A DNA stretch of 64,000 bases. It comes from Ardenticatenaceae bacterium. GTDB taxonomy: Bacteria; Chloroflexota; Anaerolineae; Promineifilales; Promineifilaceae. Each line of letters starts with the position of its first letter. Position 1 is the first letter of the stretch. The position numbers were made by a program, and so were the translations under genes. The notes below the pieces were generated by a model. It did not search any database. It saw nothing but the letters and a program-made list of their open reading frames with translations, and was not told the origin of the DNA. The stretch spans positions 1 through 64,000 of the forward strand of contig JACKBT010000024.1 in assembly GCA_020634415.1 (NCBI GenBank), read 5' to 3'. Below, in pieces: positions 52,851-61,071 of this stretch.

Positions 52851-53860
52851 ATTGTGGGTAAATAGGCAAAACTGCTATATACCGTCGTGCCACCAGAATT
52901 GGGACTGACCATCAGTGAGGAAACATCTACGGCTTCAAAGGCCGAACCTGGCACGTCGTCCAGTTGGTGCAAGATGTCGTTGTCCCAGCGTTCATCCGGC
53001 GCGCCAGAGATGTACCAGGGCGAACCATTGTCGGCCAAAATGAGGCCATAGGTTTTGAAGGCTTGCAGAATGACCTGGATTTGGGGGTCGAAGCCGGAGA
53101 TGTCGTAATCGGCCTTGAGGCGGAAACGCTGCCCCAGGGGTGGGTATTGGCTGCCGGTTAGCTCGGAGGCATCGTGGCGGGCCGGCCAGACATGCTCATT
53201 GCGTGTTTCCTCCGTTGTAAAGCGAATGGCGTGGTTGATGACACCGGAGGCCACTTCATCATACCGTATGAGGCCGGGGTAGATGGGCAGCCCGGCGGCA
53301 TCGGCCGATGTCCAGCCGTCGGGGCGCAGAGCGTTGGAGTTGAGGTGGTAGACCGCGCCGTTGCTGGCTTCCCAACTGCCATCGTTTTGCGGCCAGGCGT
53401 AAAACAGTTCGTAGAGGATGCAGTTGTCCTGGTCAATCACCAGCACATGGCGGTCCCCGTCGCCATCTGGCCCGCCTTCGATGGGGGCGGTGGCGGGCAC
53501 GGGATAGGGGCCGGGGTCGCTTTCTTCAGGCCAGTCAGTGAACACGATGTCTACCAGCGGTTGGCTGCCGGGGACGATAATGAAGGGGATGCCGATGGGG
53601 CTGTTGGAGTTGGGCGGCCATACGCCTGAGCCAAAATCGGGGTGCAGGCCAGTGCTGGCCCCGATGGTATTGATGTAGGCATCGGAGTTGGGGTCTACGG
53701 GCAGGGTGTTGATGGGGGTGTTCCAGATGTTGTCGGCGGGGAGGATGGGGCAGGTGCCGGAAGTGGCGATGGTGGGTGTGGCCTCTATGTTTTCGGTGCA
53801 GGCGATGATGGTGAGGAAAACGGCCGTTACCATCCCCAAGATACTCATTTTCTGTTTCAT
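52841..53860 (-). CDS. Secreted lipoprotein of unknown function
   Basis: The 339-residue protein has a signal peptide with a lipobox-like IIAC near residue 20, then a beta-rich domain with repeated Asn/Asp/Pro loops (CPILPADNIWNTPINTLPVDP, GVWPPNSNSPIGIPF, DPGPYPVPATAPIEGG). The region around HVLVIDQDNCILYELFYAWP and ADNGSPWYISGAPDERW suggests a hydrolase-like or sugar-binding fold; no exact family is recognised. I chose the ATG at 53860 on ribosome spacing from GGAG. It sits between the ALDH7-type dehydrogenase and the methyltransferase on the same strand. Confidence 0.65.
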   Translation of the reverse strand: MKQKMSILGMVTAVFLTIIACTENIEATPTIATSGTCPILPADNIWNTPINTLPVDPNSDAYINTIGASTGLHPDFGSGVWPPNSNSPIGIPFIIVPGSQPLVDIVFTDWPEESDPGPYPVPATAPIEGGPDGDGDRHVLVIDQDNCILYELFYAWPQNDGSWEASNGAVYHLNSNALRPDGWTSADAAGLPIYPGLIRYDEVASGVINHAIRFTTEETRNEHVWPARHDASELTGSQYPPLGQRFRLKADYDISGFDPQIQVILQAFKTYGLILADNGSPWYISGAPDERWDNDILHQLDDVPGSAFEAVDVSSLMVSPNSGGTTVYSSFAYLPTIEK

Positions 53861-53881
53861 CTCATTCATCTCCTTACAGGC

Positions 53882-53906
53882 GCGACGCACTTCGCAAGTG
53901 CGTCGC
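53882..53906. repeat. REP-like hairpin GCGACGCACTT-CGC-AAGTGCGTCGC
   Basis: Perfect 11-base arms with a 3-base loop in the gap between the ALDH7 gene and the lipoprotein gene. It is GC-rich and resembles REP-type intergenic hairpins found in many bacteria. Confidence 0.75.
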
Positions 53907-53923
53907 ACCTAGCCACACATTAC

Positions 53924-55441
53924 CTAATCGCCAAACTTGATCCCCTGTGCCAGGGGCAGTTCCTTCGACCAGTTAATCGTATTGGTCTGACGGCGCATGT
54001 AGGCTTTCCAGGCATCGGAGCCGGATTCGCGGCCACCGCCTGTTTCTTTCTCACCGCCAAAGGCGCCGCCAATTTCCGCGCCGGAGGTGCCGATGTTGAC
54101 GTTGGCAATGCCGCAGTCGGAGCCGCCAGCGGAGAGGAAGGCTTCGGCGGTGCGCATACTGTCGGTGAAGATGGCACTCGATAAGCCCTGTGGTACACCG
54201 TTGTGCAGGGCGAGGGCTTCGTCAATGGTTTCATACTCCAGCAGGTAGAGGATGGGGGCGAAGGTCTCTTCGCGCACGATGTCGGTTTGGGCGGGCATTT
54301 TGACGATGGTGGGTTCGACGAATTGGGGGCCGAGGTCTTCGCGGCGGCTGCCACCGGTGAGGATTTCGCCGCCTTCATTGACGGCTTGATTGAGGGCACG
54401 CTGCATGGCGGAAACGGCCGTTGCCGTGGCCAGCGGCCCCATCAAAGTGCCTTCTTCTAGTGGGTTGCCAATCGGTACCTGTTTGTACGCCTTCACCAGC
54501 CGATTGGTTAAGTCGGCGGCAATGTCTTTGTGCATGATGATGCGGCGGGTGCTGGTGCAGCGCTGCCCGGCTGTGCCCACCGCGCCAAAGAGAATGCCCC
54601 GTGTGGCTAAATCCAAATTAGCATCGGGGGCGACGATGATGGCATTGTTGCCGCCAAGTTCCAGCAGGGTGCGCCCCAGCCGTTGAGAGACGGTTTGGGC
54701 CACCTTGCGGCCGGTGGGGATGGAGCCGGTGAAGGAGACGAGCGGTAAGCGAGCATCCTGGCTGAGGAGCTGCCCAATCTGCCCGCCGCCGATGAGCAGG
54801 GAGAAGATGCCAGACAGGCCATGATCGGCCATGACGCGGTTGCAGATGTGCTGCACGGCCACAGAGGTGAGGGGCGTGAGTTCAGATGGTTTCCAGATGG
54901 TGAGGTCGCCGCAAACGGCCGCTATCGCCGAATTCCATGACCAGACGGCCACCGGGAAGTTGAAGGCCGTAATCACACCGATGGGGCCGAGGGGATGCCA
55001 CTGTTCATACATGCGGTGGCCGGGCCGCTCCGAGTGCATGGTCAGGCCATAGAGTTGGCGTGATAGGCCGAGGGCAAAGTCGCAAATGTCTACGGCTTCT
55101 TGTACTTCGCCAATGCCCTCCACCCGAATTTTGCCCATCTCCAGGCTGACCAATTCGCCCAATGGCTCAATCCAATCGCGCAGAGCCAGGCCGAGATCGC
55201 GGACGACGAGGCCGCGTTTGGGGGCGGGGGTATCGCGCCAGGCGGCGAAGGCGGCCTGGGCGTGGGTGACAACCTGCTCGTAGGCGGCGGGTGTGCTTTG
55301 CACGACCTGGGCGATGGCTTCGCCGGTGGTGGGGTTGTAGGAGGTGAGCAGGTCACCGCCGCTGTCAATCCAGCCATCGGGGCCGGTGCAAGTGCCAGGG
55401 TTTATATCGTTGAGGTTTAGTTTGTTGAGTAGATTTTTCAT
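53924..55441 (-). CDS. ALDH7-type (alpha-aminoadipic semialdehyde) dehydrogenase
   Basis: The 505-residue enzyme shows the ALDH core: FNFPVAVWSWN near 165, the general-base Glu in LLELGGNNAI near 262, and catalytic Cys in GTAGQRCTSTRR near 296. The GTAGQRCTSTRR block, the FTGSIPTGRKVAQ region and the C-terminal SGAEIGGAFGGEKETGGGRESGSD match the ALDH7/antiquitin branch (aminoadipate-semialdehyde/piperideine-6-carboxylate dehydrogenase). It probably acts in lysine or cyclic amine catabolism; no partner gene is adjacent. Confidence 0.85.
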   Translation of the reverse strand: MKNLLNKLNLNDINPGTCTGPDGWIDSGGDLLTSYNPTTGEAIAQVVQSTPAAYEQVVTHAQAAFAAWRDTPAPKRGLVVRDLGLALRDWIEPLGELVSLEMGKIRVEGIGEVQEAVDICDFALGLSRQLYGLTMHSERPGHRMYEQWHPLGPIGVITAFNFPVAVWSWNSAIAAVCGDLTIWKPSELTPLTSVAVQHICNRVMADHGLSGIFSLLIGGGQIGQLLSQDARLPLVSFTGSIPTGRKVAQTVSQRLGRTLLELGGNNAIIVAPDANLDLATRGILFGAVGTAGQRCTSTRRIIMHKDIAADLTNRLVKAYKQVPIGNPLEEGTLMGPLATATAVSAMQRALNQAVNEGGEILTGGSRREDLGPQFVEPTIVKMPAQTDIVREETFAPILYLLEYETIDEALALHNGVPQGLSSAIFTDSMRTAEAFLSAGGSDCGIANVNIGTSGAEIGGAFGGEKETGGGRESGSDAWKAYMRRQTNTINWSKELPLAQGIKFGD

Positions 55442-55504
55442 GGTTTACTCCTCGTGTGGGAATTTTGCGGGGAGTTTAGCACTTTCTGGGGAATTGGGCA
55501 TTGG

Positions 55505-55580
55505 GTGGATGGGTATATTGGTGTAGGTGGTTTGCCAATATGCCGTTGTCCCCATTTACGATTTACGATTTACGATTGAC
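55505..55580. repeat. Mixed short-word arrays (TATTGGTG and TTTACGA)
   Basis: A diverged GGTATATTGGTG/CCAATATGCC pair at 55511-55543 is followed by TTTACGATTTACGATTTACG and TTGACGATTTGAC, a period-seven array. Confidence 0.65.
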
Positions 55581-55583
55581 GAT

Positions 55584-55750
55584 TTGACGGCCGTTTCTAC
55601 CCACAACGGCCGTCTCCGTGAAACAACTACAATTCACAATAGACGCTTGAGATACGGCCGTTCCTACCCACAACGGCCGTTCCCACCCACAACGGCCGTC
55701 TCCATGAAACAACTACAATTCACGATGGACGCTTGAGATACGGCCGTTGC
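55584..55750. repeat. Tandem duplication carrying six ACGGCCGT palindromes
   Basis: A unit built from ACGGCCGT, TCTACCCACA, ACGGCCGTCTCC, a conserved AACAACTACAATTCAC and GACGCTTGAGAT is present twice with a shift of 86 bases, the second copy having one extra ACGGCCGTTCCCACCCACA. A third partial relative lies at 59743-59776. Six palindromes in about 160 bases is the highest density in the window. Confidence 0.8.
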
Positions 55751-55779
55751 TCCACCACCTGCTTATTCTGCTCTGCTTA

Positions 55780-55788
55780 TGGTATAAT
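55780..55788 (+). promoter_or_regulatory. Extended -10 promoter of the brnT remnant
   Basis: TGGTATAAT: a TG one base before TATAAT, with no good -35. It lies 37 bases before the ATG at 55825. Confidence 0.45.
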
Positions 55789-55824
55789 CTATCCTATTGA
55801 ACTTACAAGCATAGTGGAGTAAGC

Positions 55825-55918
55825 ATGGAGTTTGAGTGGGATCCCACAAAGGCAGCATCAAATCTTCGCAAACATCATGTGTCTTTTACAGAGGCTACCT
55901 CAATATTTTATGATGTTT
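55825..55918 (+). pseudogene. BrnT-family toxin, truncated by IS insertion
   Basis: The first 31 codons (MEFEWDPTKAASNLRKHHV then SFTEATSIFYDV) match the N-terminus of BrnT toxins, RelE-like ribonucleases of type II toxin-antitoxin systems. A GGAG ribosome site and extended -10 promoter are intact. The IS66-type element starts at 55919 and ends the frame. The remaining two thirds of the toxin are not found beyond the element, and no BrnA antitoxin is present, so the system is dead. Confidence 0.75.
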
Positions 55919-57394
55919 GTGACTATACAGGGGTCAGGTCAGGCAAGAGAATGTTGCCAGAAAACAGAGACCCTAAAGCAGACCAGACAGCGACACCTTG
56001 CTTGCGAATAGTCGAGAGGTAGCTACGAATTGTACAAAAATCTTTTGCACCTTCTTGACTACGAAAACAACCCGATATTTTTTGCTGAACTTTGAGCATA
56101 CGAATGTCCCGTTCAGCGAGATTGTTATCAAACGGCACCTTAAAATCGTAGACAAAAGCCAATACTTCCTGACGATGTTTGTCCAGACGTTCGGCTAGAT
56201 TACGCGACTTGGTCTTTTTCGCTCGTCCGCGTTTGCCTTTAGGCCAGCCACCAAGTGGCGGCGGGTTTGCTTGCAAAGCGGATGCTATCAGTTGGTCATA
56301 AATGCGTTCAATCCGAGCAATTTTCGGTAGGGGTAAAGCGGTGGCTCCACTCAATTGAGCTTGGTCAACCAGCCGTTTGGCACTGAGCAAGAGCCATTTG
56401 AAGCGGGTTGCCCAAGATTGGTTGTCATTTTCAACCACAGCGGTTAGGTCACGCAGATGATGGACATTACACAAGCCATGATGACACGCTTGATATTGCC
56501 GATAAGCCGACCAAAAATCATGAATGGCTGTGCCTCGGAACTGTGGTAGGATGCCCATGGCATCTGTGGCTTTATGCCCGCGTTGTGGATGTGGATAATA
56601 GCAGGTCGCCTGTTGGGTTGCGGCCACATGTAACCAGTGCCGCTGCCCACCAATGTAAAAACCGCTCTCATCGCAATGCAGAATTTGGCCTGCGCTCAAG
56701 CCCGCTTTGATTTGTGCCACAACTGGCTCTAGCTGTCTTGCCGTTCGCGCTACTATGTTTTGCAAGGTACCCGGTGAAAGATTCAAGCCAAACAAGTCGG
56801 CAAAGAACTGGCGGCTCCGGTCATAGGGAATGTATTGCTCTGTTTTGAGATAGACCGCCAATTGTTGGATGCCTACCCCATATTGCACTGGAGCCACCAC
56901 CTCTGGCGGAAACATCCCCTGACTCAGTTGGTGACAATGGCGGCAGTACACTGTTTCTGCTTGATGCTCGGTAACAATAATCTGCAATGGTGGTAAGTCA
57001 TGTACTTGTCGTTTATCCACAGCGACTGCCCGCTGTTCGTCAGAGAACGGTTGGTGGCAATGCTGACAGGCGCTTGGGCGGTGAATGATTATTTCATTCG
57101 GTTTTTCAACCATCTTGAGTGTCTCTCCCTGATGCCCTTTTTGCCCACCTGCCTTCTTGCCGCTTTTTTCGCGTAAGCTCTGGGTTCGTTTCTTTTTTCG
57201 GCTTTTGTCCTGACTGGATGGCCAGTGAGAATTCTGACTGTTTTGATTGAGCAATGCTGTGAGTTCCCCTATCTGCCGTTGGGCTGCTTGCAGCGCAGTT
57301 TCCAATTCTTGAATCCTTTGTTTTAGTTGCTCATTTTCTCGCTGATAATCCATGACCTTTATTTATACCACAGGTCTCTTACCTGTATAGTCAC
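55919..57394. mobile_element. IS66-family insertion sequence, single-ORF type
   Basis: A transposase gene fills the interval between terminal inverted repeats GTGACTATACAGG (55919-55931) and CCTGTATAGTCAC (57382-57394). An inner GTAAGAGAC/GCAAGAGA similarity extends them. I see no exact 8-base target duplication: TGATGTTT on the left against GATATTTT on the right, so sequence may have changed or rearranged after insertion. It lacks tnpA and tnpB, as in the ISBst12-like group. No ACGGCCGT lies inside it, in contrast with its surroundings, pointing to recent arrival. Confidence 0.85.
55923..57353 (-). CDS. IS66-family transposase
   Basis: The 476-residue protein has the IS66 TnpC layout: an N-terminal leucine-zipper-like coil (ERENEQLKQRIQELETALQ region), a Cys/His zinc motif (CQHCHQPF and CRHCHQ), the LNLSPGTLQNIVARTA region, a DDE domain with HCDESGFYIGG, and a C-terminal acidic position near NNLAERDIRMLKVQQKISG. 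It appears full length and intact. The stop overlaps the left inverted repeat region. Confidence 0.93.
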   Translation of the reverse strand: MDYQRENEQLKQRIQELETALQAAQRQIGELTALLNQNSQNSHWPSSQDKSRKKKRTQSLREKSGKKAGGQKGHQGETLKMVEKPNEIIIHRPSACQHCHQPFSDEQRAVAVDKRQVHDLPPLQIIVTEHQAETVYCRHCHQLSQGMFPPEVVAPVQYGVGIQQLAVYLKTEQYIPYDRSRQFFADLFGLNLSPGTLQNIVARTARQLEPVVAQIKAGLSAGQILHCDESGFYIGGQRHWLHVAATQQATCYYPHPQRGHKATDAMGILPQFRGTAIHDFWSAYRQYQACHHGLCNVHHLRDLTAVVENDNQSWATRFKWLLLSAKRLVDQAQLSGATALPLPKIARIERIYDQLIASALQANPPPLGGWPKGKRGRAKKTKSRNLAERLDKHRQEVLAFVYDFKVPFDNNLAERDIRMLKVQQKISGCFRSQEGAKDFCTIRSYLSTIRKQGVAVWSALGSLFSGNILLPDLTPV

Positions 57395-57526
57395 GATATT
57401 TTTCCCCTTTTGGAGCAAGATGCACATAATATGGGATTGAAGACATGGGAGAGACGAATGGAAACGCAAGAAAATATGGAGGCCTGGGTAGCTGAAGTGC
57501 GGCAAAAACATGGTTTGGAGAAGTGA
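57395..57526 (+). pseudogene. 3' fragment of an unidentified gene beside the IS
   Basis: A 43-codon open tail follows directly from the IS end: DIFPLLEQDAHNMGLKTWE, then RRMETQENMEAWV and AEVRQKHGLEK, stopping at 57526. It is not the missing part of BrnT. I do not recognise it. Its frame continues (after the stop) into the Rhs fragment, so the two were once separate genes next to each other or an Rhs-associated small gene. Confidence 0.5.
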
Positions 57527-57574
57527 ACGTGTAGACAGGCTACCTTCATCTTTGGCTACCGGAACAGCGAGATT

Positions 57575-58717
57575 GTGAAGAAGCGGTATTATGCGGGGGA
57601 GCAGTTGTTGGGGCTGCGGCGCAATGGGGAGTTGTACCACGCCCTCCATGACCCCAGCGGCACCTCCCTGGCGCTGGCGGATGAGGGTGGCGACTATGTG
57701 GGGTATGTGCTTTATGATGGTTTTGGTGGGGTGTTGAGCAGGACTTTGCCCTTTACGCCTACCAGTGAAACAGGCGGCGTGGCCAATGCAGCGACGGGGC
57801 TGGTGCATGTGGGTGGCGGTAGGTGGCTTGACCCGGCACTGGGCAGGCCGTTGCAACCCAACCCCAATGGCGGCCCACCCACAGTACCGCAAGCCCTCAA
57901 TCGCTTTGCATTGACTTCGATTGGGCAACCAGGGATAGCTGAGGCAATTGATAGCACCTATAATCTTACGTTACCTGCTTTGGGAACAGGTTTTGCAAAA
58001 ACATTTGCTTTTGAAGCTGCGGCAAGGTCTTTACAAGGAGTTTTTGGCCAAACGATAATCCATGCGAGTATTCAAAGTACAGTTAATATCAGGTCTGTTG
58101 ATATTGCCTTTCAAGCCTCCCGTACACAATTAAGTAGAAATAGGGCACTTATTGAAGGGACTGGGGGCGCTCTTTTAAGAAGTAGTTCTTCAAACCGCAC
58201 GGGATATAAATATGCGTATGAAACGGCCGTTTACCGCTACACAGGTATGAGTGTGGAAGAGGCTCAAGGTTTGGCAACAGGTTTGGCAGGAGGATTCCCA
58301 TCAAGGAACGGGTGGAATCTTGTAACCAGTGTAGATCATGTAGCTCTAGAAACAGTTGAAAAGACTATTTACACGTCAGCAACCACCCCACGTTTTTCGA
58401 TATTAGGAAACACCAGGGTTGGATTTGTAACCGATGCAATCTTAGGAGCAGCATTCCAATATGCTGATGATTTGCAGAATCCGTACTTTGCACCATCTCA
58501 ACGACTTGCTCGTGCTGGTATTTCAGGAGGAGGTGGTGCATTAGCCTCGTTTGGATTTGGTGTTGCTGCCACGTATGTATGTGGTGCTGTCCCCTTGTGC
58601 TTGGCTGCTGGAGGATTGGTAGGCGGCACAATATGGGCTTTTGGTGGTCAACCATTCATCTTCGAACATATTCCAGGTTTACAACCACAACGTAATTTAG
58701 CACCATTGAATGACTAA
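57575..58717 (+). CDS. C-terminal fragment of an Rhs-family polymorphic toxin
   Basis: The first 110 residues are the end of an Rhs core: RRNGELYHALHDPSGTSLAL, GYVLYDGFGGVL and the hyperconserved-type junction GGGRWLDPALGRPLQPNP. They are followed by a toxin tip of about 240 residues, Ala/Gly-rich near its end, whose fold I do not recognise. The reading frame is open from 57527 (TFIFGYRNSEI), showing that thousands of upstream codons are missing. It is 5'-truncated next to the IS66-like element. A small membrane protein follows 15 bases later, as immunity genes do. Confidence 0.75.
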   Translation: MKKRYYAGEQLLGLRRNGELYHALHDPSGTSLALADEGGDYVGYVLYDGFGGVLSRTLPFTPTSETGGVANAATGLVHVGGGRWLDPALGRPLQPNPNGGPPTVPQALNRFALTSIGQPGIAEAIDSTYNLTLPALGTGFAKTFAFEAAARSLQGVFGQTIIHASIQSTVNIRSVDIAFQASRTQLSRNRALIEGTGGALLRSSSSNRTGYKYAYETAVYRYTGMSVEEAQGLATGLAGGFPSRNGWNLVTSVDHVALETVEKTIYTSATTPRFSILGNTRVGFVTDAILGAAFQYADDLQNPYFAPSQRLARAGISGGGGALASFGFGVAATYVCGAVPLCLAAGGLVGGTIWAFGGQPFIFEHIPGLQPQRNLAPLND

Positions 58718-58732
58718 CTATTGGAGATTATT

Positions 58733-59158
58733 ATGATCTTTTTCTTCGCTGCAAGCCTATTCTTTTGTAGCTTTGGCCTTCATCGTTTAAAAGGTCCTGT
58801 AAGTGTTTCATATCTCGACCATAGTTTCATGCTAAAAGATGCAAACTACTTGGCTTTACCAGGTGCACTAACATTTTTGCTAATGGGATTAGCACTTTCA
58901 CCAATAGTACTTGACGAATTGAAGTTGACAGTGTTGATGGTTGGCATAGCAGCACCCTTTATTTTAGCCTGGCCAGCTTCAAAATATTTGAAGCCCAAAT
59001 GGTTACGGTGGTTAGAACAGAACCATAAGGACATAATTCCTTTCTTGCAGGCTGAAATCCAAGAAATGGGGCCAGAGATTTGGGATAAGCAAATAAATAC
59101 GAAAGAAGAATTGGAGTCTTGGGTTAATCAAGTTAAGCAAAGGCGGGGGATAGTGTAA
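58733..59158 (+). CDS. Small membrane protein, possible immunity protein
   Basis: The 141-residue protein has three hydrophobic segments (MIFFFAASLFFCSFGLHRL, then ALPGALTFLLMGLAL and VLMVGIAAPFILAWPA) and a soluble C-terminal helix region ending VNQVKQRRGIV. No family is recognised. The ATG at 58733 lies six bases after TTGGAG. Position right after the toxin tip suggests immunity, and a membrane immunity protein would suggest a membrane-acting toxin (inference). Base usage is AT-richer than its surroundings, and it has no palindrome copy. Confidence 0.6.
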   Translation: MIFFFAASLFFCSFGLHRLKGPVSVSYLDHSFMLKDANYLALPGALTFLLMGLALSPIVLDELKLTVLMVGIAAPFILAWPASKYLKPKWLRWLEQNHKDIIPFLQAEIQEMGPEIWDKQINTKEELESWVNQVKQRRGIV

Positions 59159-59192
59159 AAGACAAGTTGGGCTAAATGTATACTGTTGGTTA

Positions 59193-59777
59193 ATGGTGAG
59201 AGAATCGTTGATGAGGTTGAGAAGGGTAAGCATTTTGAGATTATTGAGTTTTGTCGTCTTGGGGCTGGTGGGCTGCGTACCACCAACGGTGGGGGAACCA
59301 GTAGCAATAACGCGGGTGCAGCCAACGGTAACGGCCGAATCTGTGGTTGAACCGCTGGTAACCACACGTGAACCGCTGCCAGCCACACCACTGCCCACGC
59401 CCACCGCACGGGGAGTAACGCCCGTGCCGCAGGCAGGTGTCACCCTGCTCGGCTTTGCCGTCACCGATGCTGGTTACAGTGCCAGCCTGGATCGCCTCGT
59501 CTTCCTAACCCTGCTCAGGCCAGGTCTTCCTCTCGCGGCGAATCTCGCTGGGGCTGTGGACGGCGTCCTCGCCGCTCCGCTTTTGCTTGCTTTCCATTAC
59601 GGCCGTTATTCTAACACACTCAACCCCCAAAACGGCCGTTCCCCATTGACGATTGACAATTTGTTCATTTCTCAAATTCGTTGTACTCATTTTCGGCCGT
59701 TCATCCGTTCAATTCTCCCATCCGTTGTAGTCCCACCCAAAACGGCCGTCTTTGTTGAACGACTGCAATTCACTTAA
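59193..59777 (+). pseudogene. Lipoprotein gene remnant running into repeat DNA
   Basis: The first 100 codons encode a signal peptide with lipobox-like VGC and a Thr/Pro-rich linker followed by GFAVTDAGYSASLDRLVFLT, the start of a beta-propeller-like domain. From 59509 the frame runs into a repeat element and the remainder looks like non-coding sequence in translation. The original gene has been truncated by the repeat or by the deletion that brought it here. Start could be 59193 or 59211. Confidence 0.6.
59509..59641. repeat. 133-base repeat element, copy 1
   Basis: CCCTGCTCAGGCCAGGTC, then TCTCGCGGCGAATCTCGCTGGGGCTG and ending in two ACGGCCGT palindromes. It recurs 273 bases later at roughly 90 per cent identity by eye, and a diverged copy is at 39832-39932. 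Confidence 0.8.
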
Positions 59778-59781
59778 CTGC

Positions 59782-59914
59782 CCCTGCTCAGGCCAGGTCT
59801 TCCTCTCGCGGCGAATCTCGCTGGGGCTGCGGACGGCGTTCCGCCGCTCCGCCTTTGCTTGCTTTCTATTATTACGGCCGTTAATCTAGCACACCCAACC
59901 CCAAAACGGCCGTT
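59782..59914. repeat. 133-base repeat element, copy 2
   Basis: Same order of blocks as copy 1, from CCCTGCTCAGGCCAGGTC to the paired ACGGCCGT palindromes. Differences include GTGGACGGCGTCC versus GCGGACGGCGTTC. Confidence 0.8.
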
Positions 59915-59955
59915 CCTGCCACCGTCGCCACCACCTCATCACAGGGGTGTTGGCT

Positions 59956-60963
59956 TTAGTAACCCAACTGCTTATCTACTACATTCCGCAAGGGTTTGCC
60001 GCGCTGGTAACGGCCGAGATTGTCCAAAAAGATGGCGAAGGCGCGTTCGTGGTAGCGGGGTGTGCCGCCCGCATAATGGGAGGTGATGAGGAGATTGTCG
60101 AGTGCCCAGAAGGGTGAATCGGCGGGAAGGGGTTCTTGCTCGAACACGTCGAGGGCGGCTCCGGCGATGGTTTTGTTTTGTAGAGCGGGCAGGAGGGCGG
60201 TTTCGTCTATGATGGGGCCGCGCCCGATGTTGACGAGGTAGGCGGTGGGTTTCATCAGGGCGATTTCGGCGTGGCTGATGAGGTGGTAGGTGGCGGGGGT
60301 GAGGGGGGCGGTGATGACGATGAAGTCCGCCTGGGGCAGGACGGTGTGAAGCTGCTGCGGGCTGACCATCTGATTGACGTGGGGCGATGGTTTATCGGGG
60401 TTGTGGCGCACGCCGATGACGTGCATGTCGAAGGCTTGGGCCAATTTGGCGGTGCGTTCGCCAATGGCCCCTACGCCGATGAGGAGCATGGTTTTGTCGG
60501 CCAGCTCGAAGATGCTGCCGGAGGAGAAGGCGAAGGGGATGTGGGTAAATTCTTCGGTGGGATGTTTCATCTGTGCCCAGGTGTGGGCATTTTGGGCCTC
60601 GTGGGCGTGGCGCAGGCGACGGCCGATTGCCAGGAGGGTGGCGAAGATATGTTCGCTGATGGGCACGGCATGGACACCGGAGACGTTGGTGAGGATGAAC
60701 GGCCGTCTCCGCAATTCCTCATTCTCCAATATCCAGTTGGCGCCAGCCCCCCACTGCTGTAACCAGCGTAAGTTGGGCAGTTGCCGCAGCCACTCTGGTT
60801 GGAACCAGCCGGCGACGATTTCGATGTCGGCGGCGTTGTCGAGGATGGTGTTTGGGTCTTGGGTGTGGAGGAGGGTGAAGTGAGGGGAGAGGGTGTGGTG
60901 AACGGCCGTTAAGCTTTTGGGGGGTATCTGTTCGGCGGGAATGGTAAGTAAGAGGGTGGGCAT
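59956..60963 (-). CDS. D-2-hydroxyacid dehydrogenase family protein
   Basis: The 335-residue protein has the NAD-binding GVGAIGERTAKLA (about 158-170), the substrate-binding VNIGRGPIIDE with catalytic Arg (about 232) and ITSHYAGGTPRYHER with the catalytic His. It reduces or oxidises a 2-keto acid such as hydroxypyruvate or glyoxylate. The exact substrate cannot be told. It stands alone on the minus strand. Confidence 0.85.
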   Translation of the reverse strand: MPTLLLTIPAEQIPPKSLTAVHHTLSPHFTLLHTQDPNTILDNAADIEIVAGWFQPEWLRQLPNLRWLQQWGAGANWILENEELRRRPFILTNVSGVHAVPISEHIFATLLAIGRRLRHAHEAQNAHTWAQMKHPTEEFTHIPFAFSSGSIFELADKTMLLIGVGAIGERTAKLAQAFDMHVIGVRHNPDKPSPHVNQMVSPQQLHTVLPQADFIVITAPLTPATYHLISHAEIALMKPTAYLVNIGRGPIIDETALLPALQNKTIAGAALDVFEQEPLPADSPFWALDNLLITSHYAGGTPRYHERAFAIFLDNLGRYQRGKPLRNVVDKQLGY

Positions 60964-60990
60964 GTCTTCTCCTAATTTATCATGAAAGAG

Positions 60991-61029
60991 AACTGCCTCT
61001 GATACTTGAGGGGTGTACCAGAGGCAGTT
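60991..61029. terminator. Hairpin between surface protein and dehydrogenase genes
   Basis: AACTGCCTCTG (60991-61001) pairs with CAGAGGCAGTT (61019-61029) around a 17-base loop. It probably terminates the surface protein gene on the minus strand; the U-run is weak. Confidence 0.6.
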
Positions 61030-61071
61030 GGGATGACGTGAGGTGAAAATTGGCTTCTTTAGCCGAGACTG

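Noticed and set aside
55911..57402. Target duplication of the IS66-like element
   Set aside because: Flanks TGATGTTT and GATATTTT are similar but not identical, so no duplication can be claimed.
57395..57526. Fragment as the missing C-terminal part of BrnT
   Set aside because: Its sequence does not resemble the BrnT core or C-terminus and the frame does not join the remnant across the IS.
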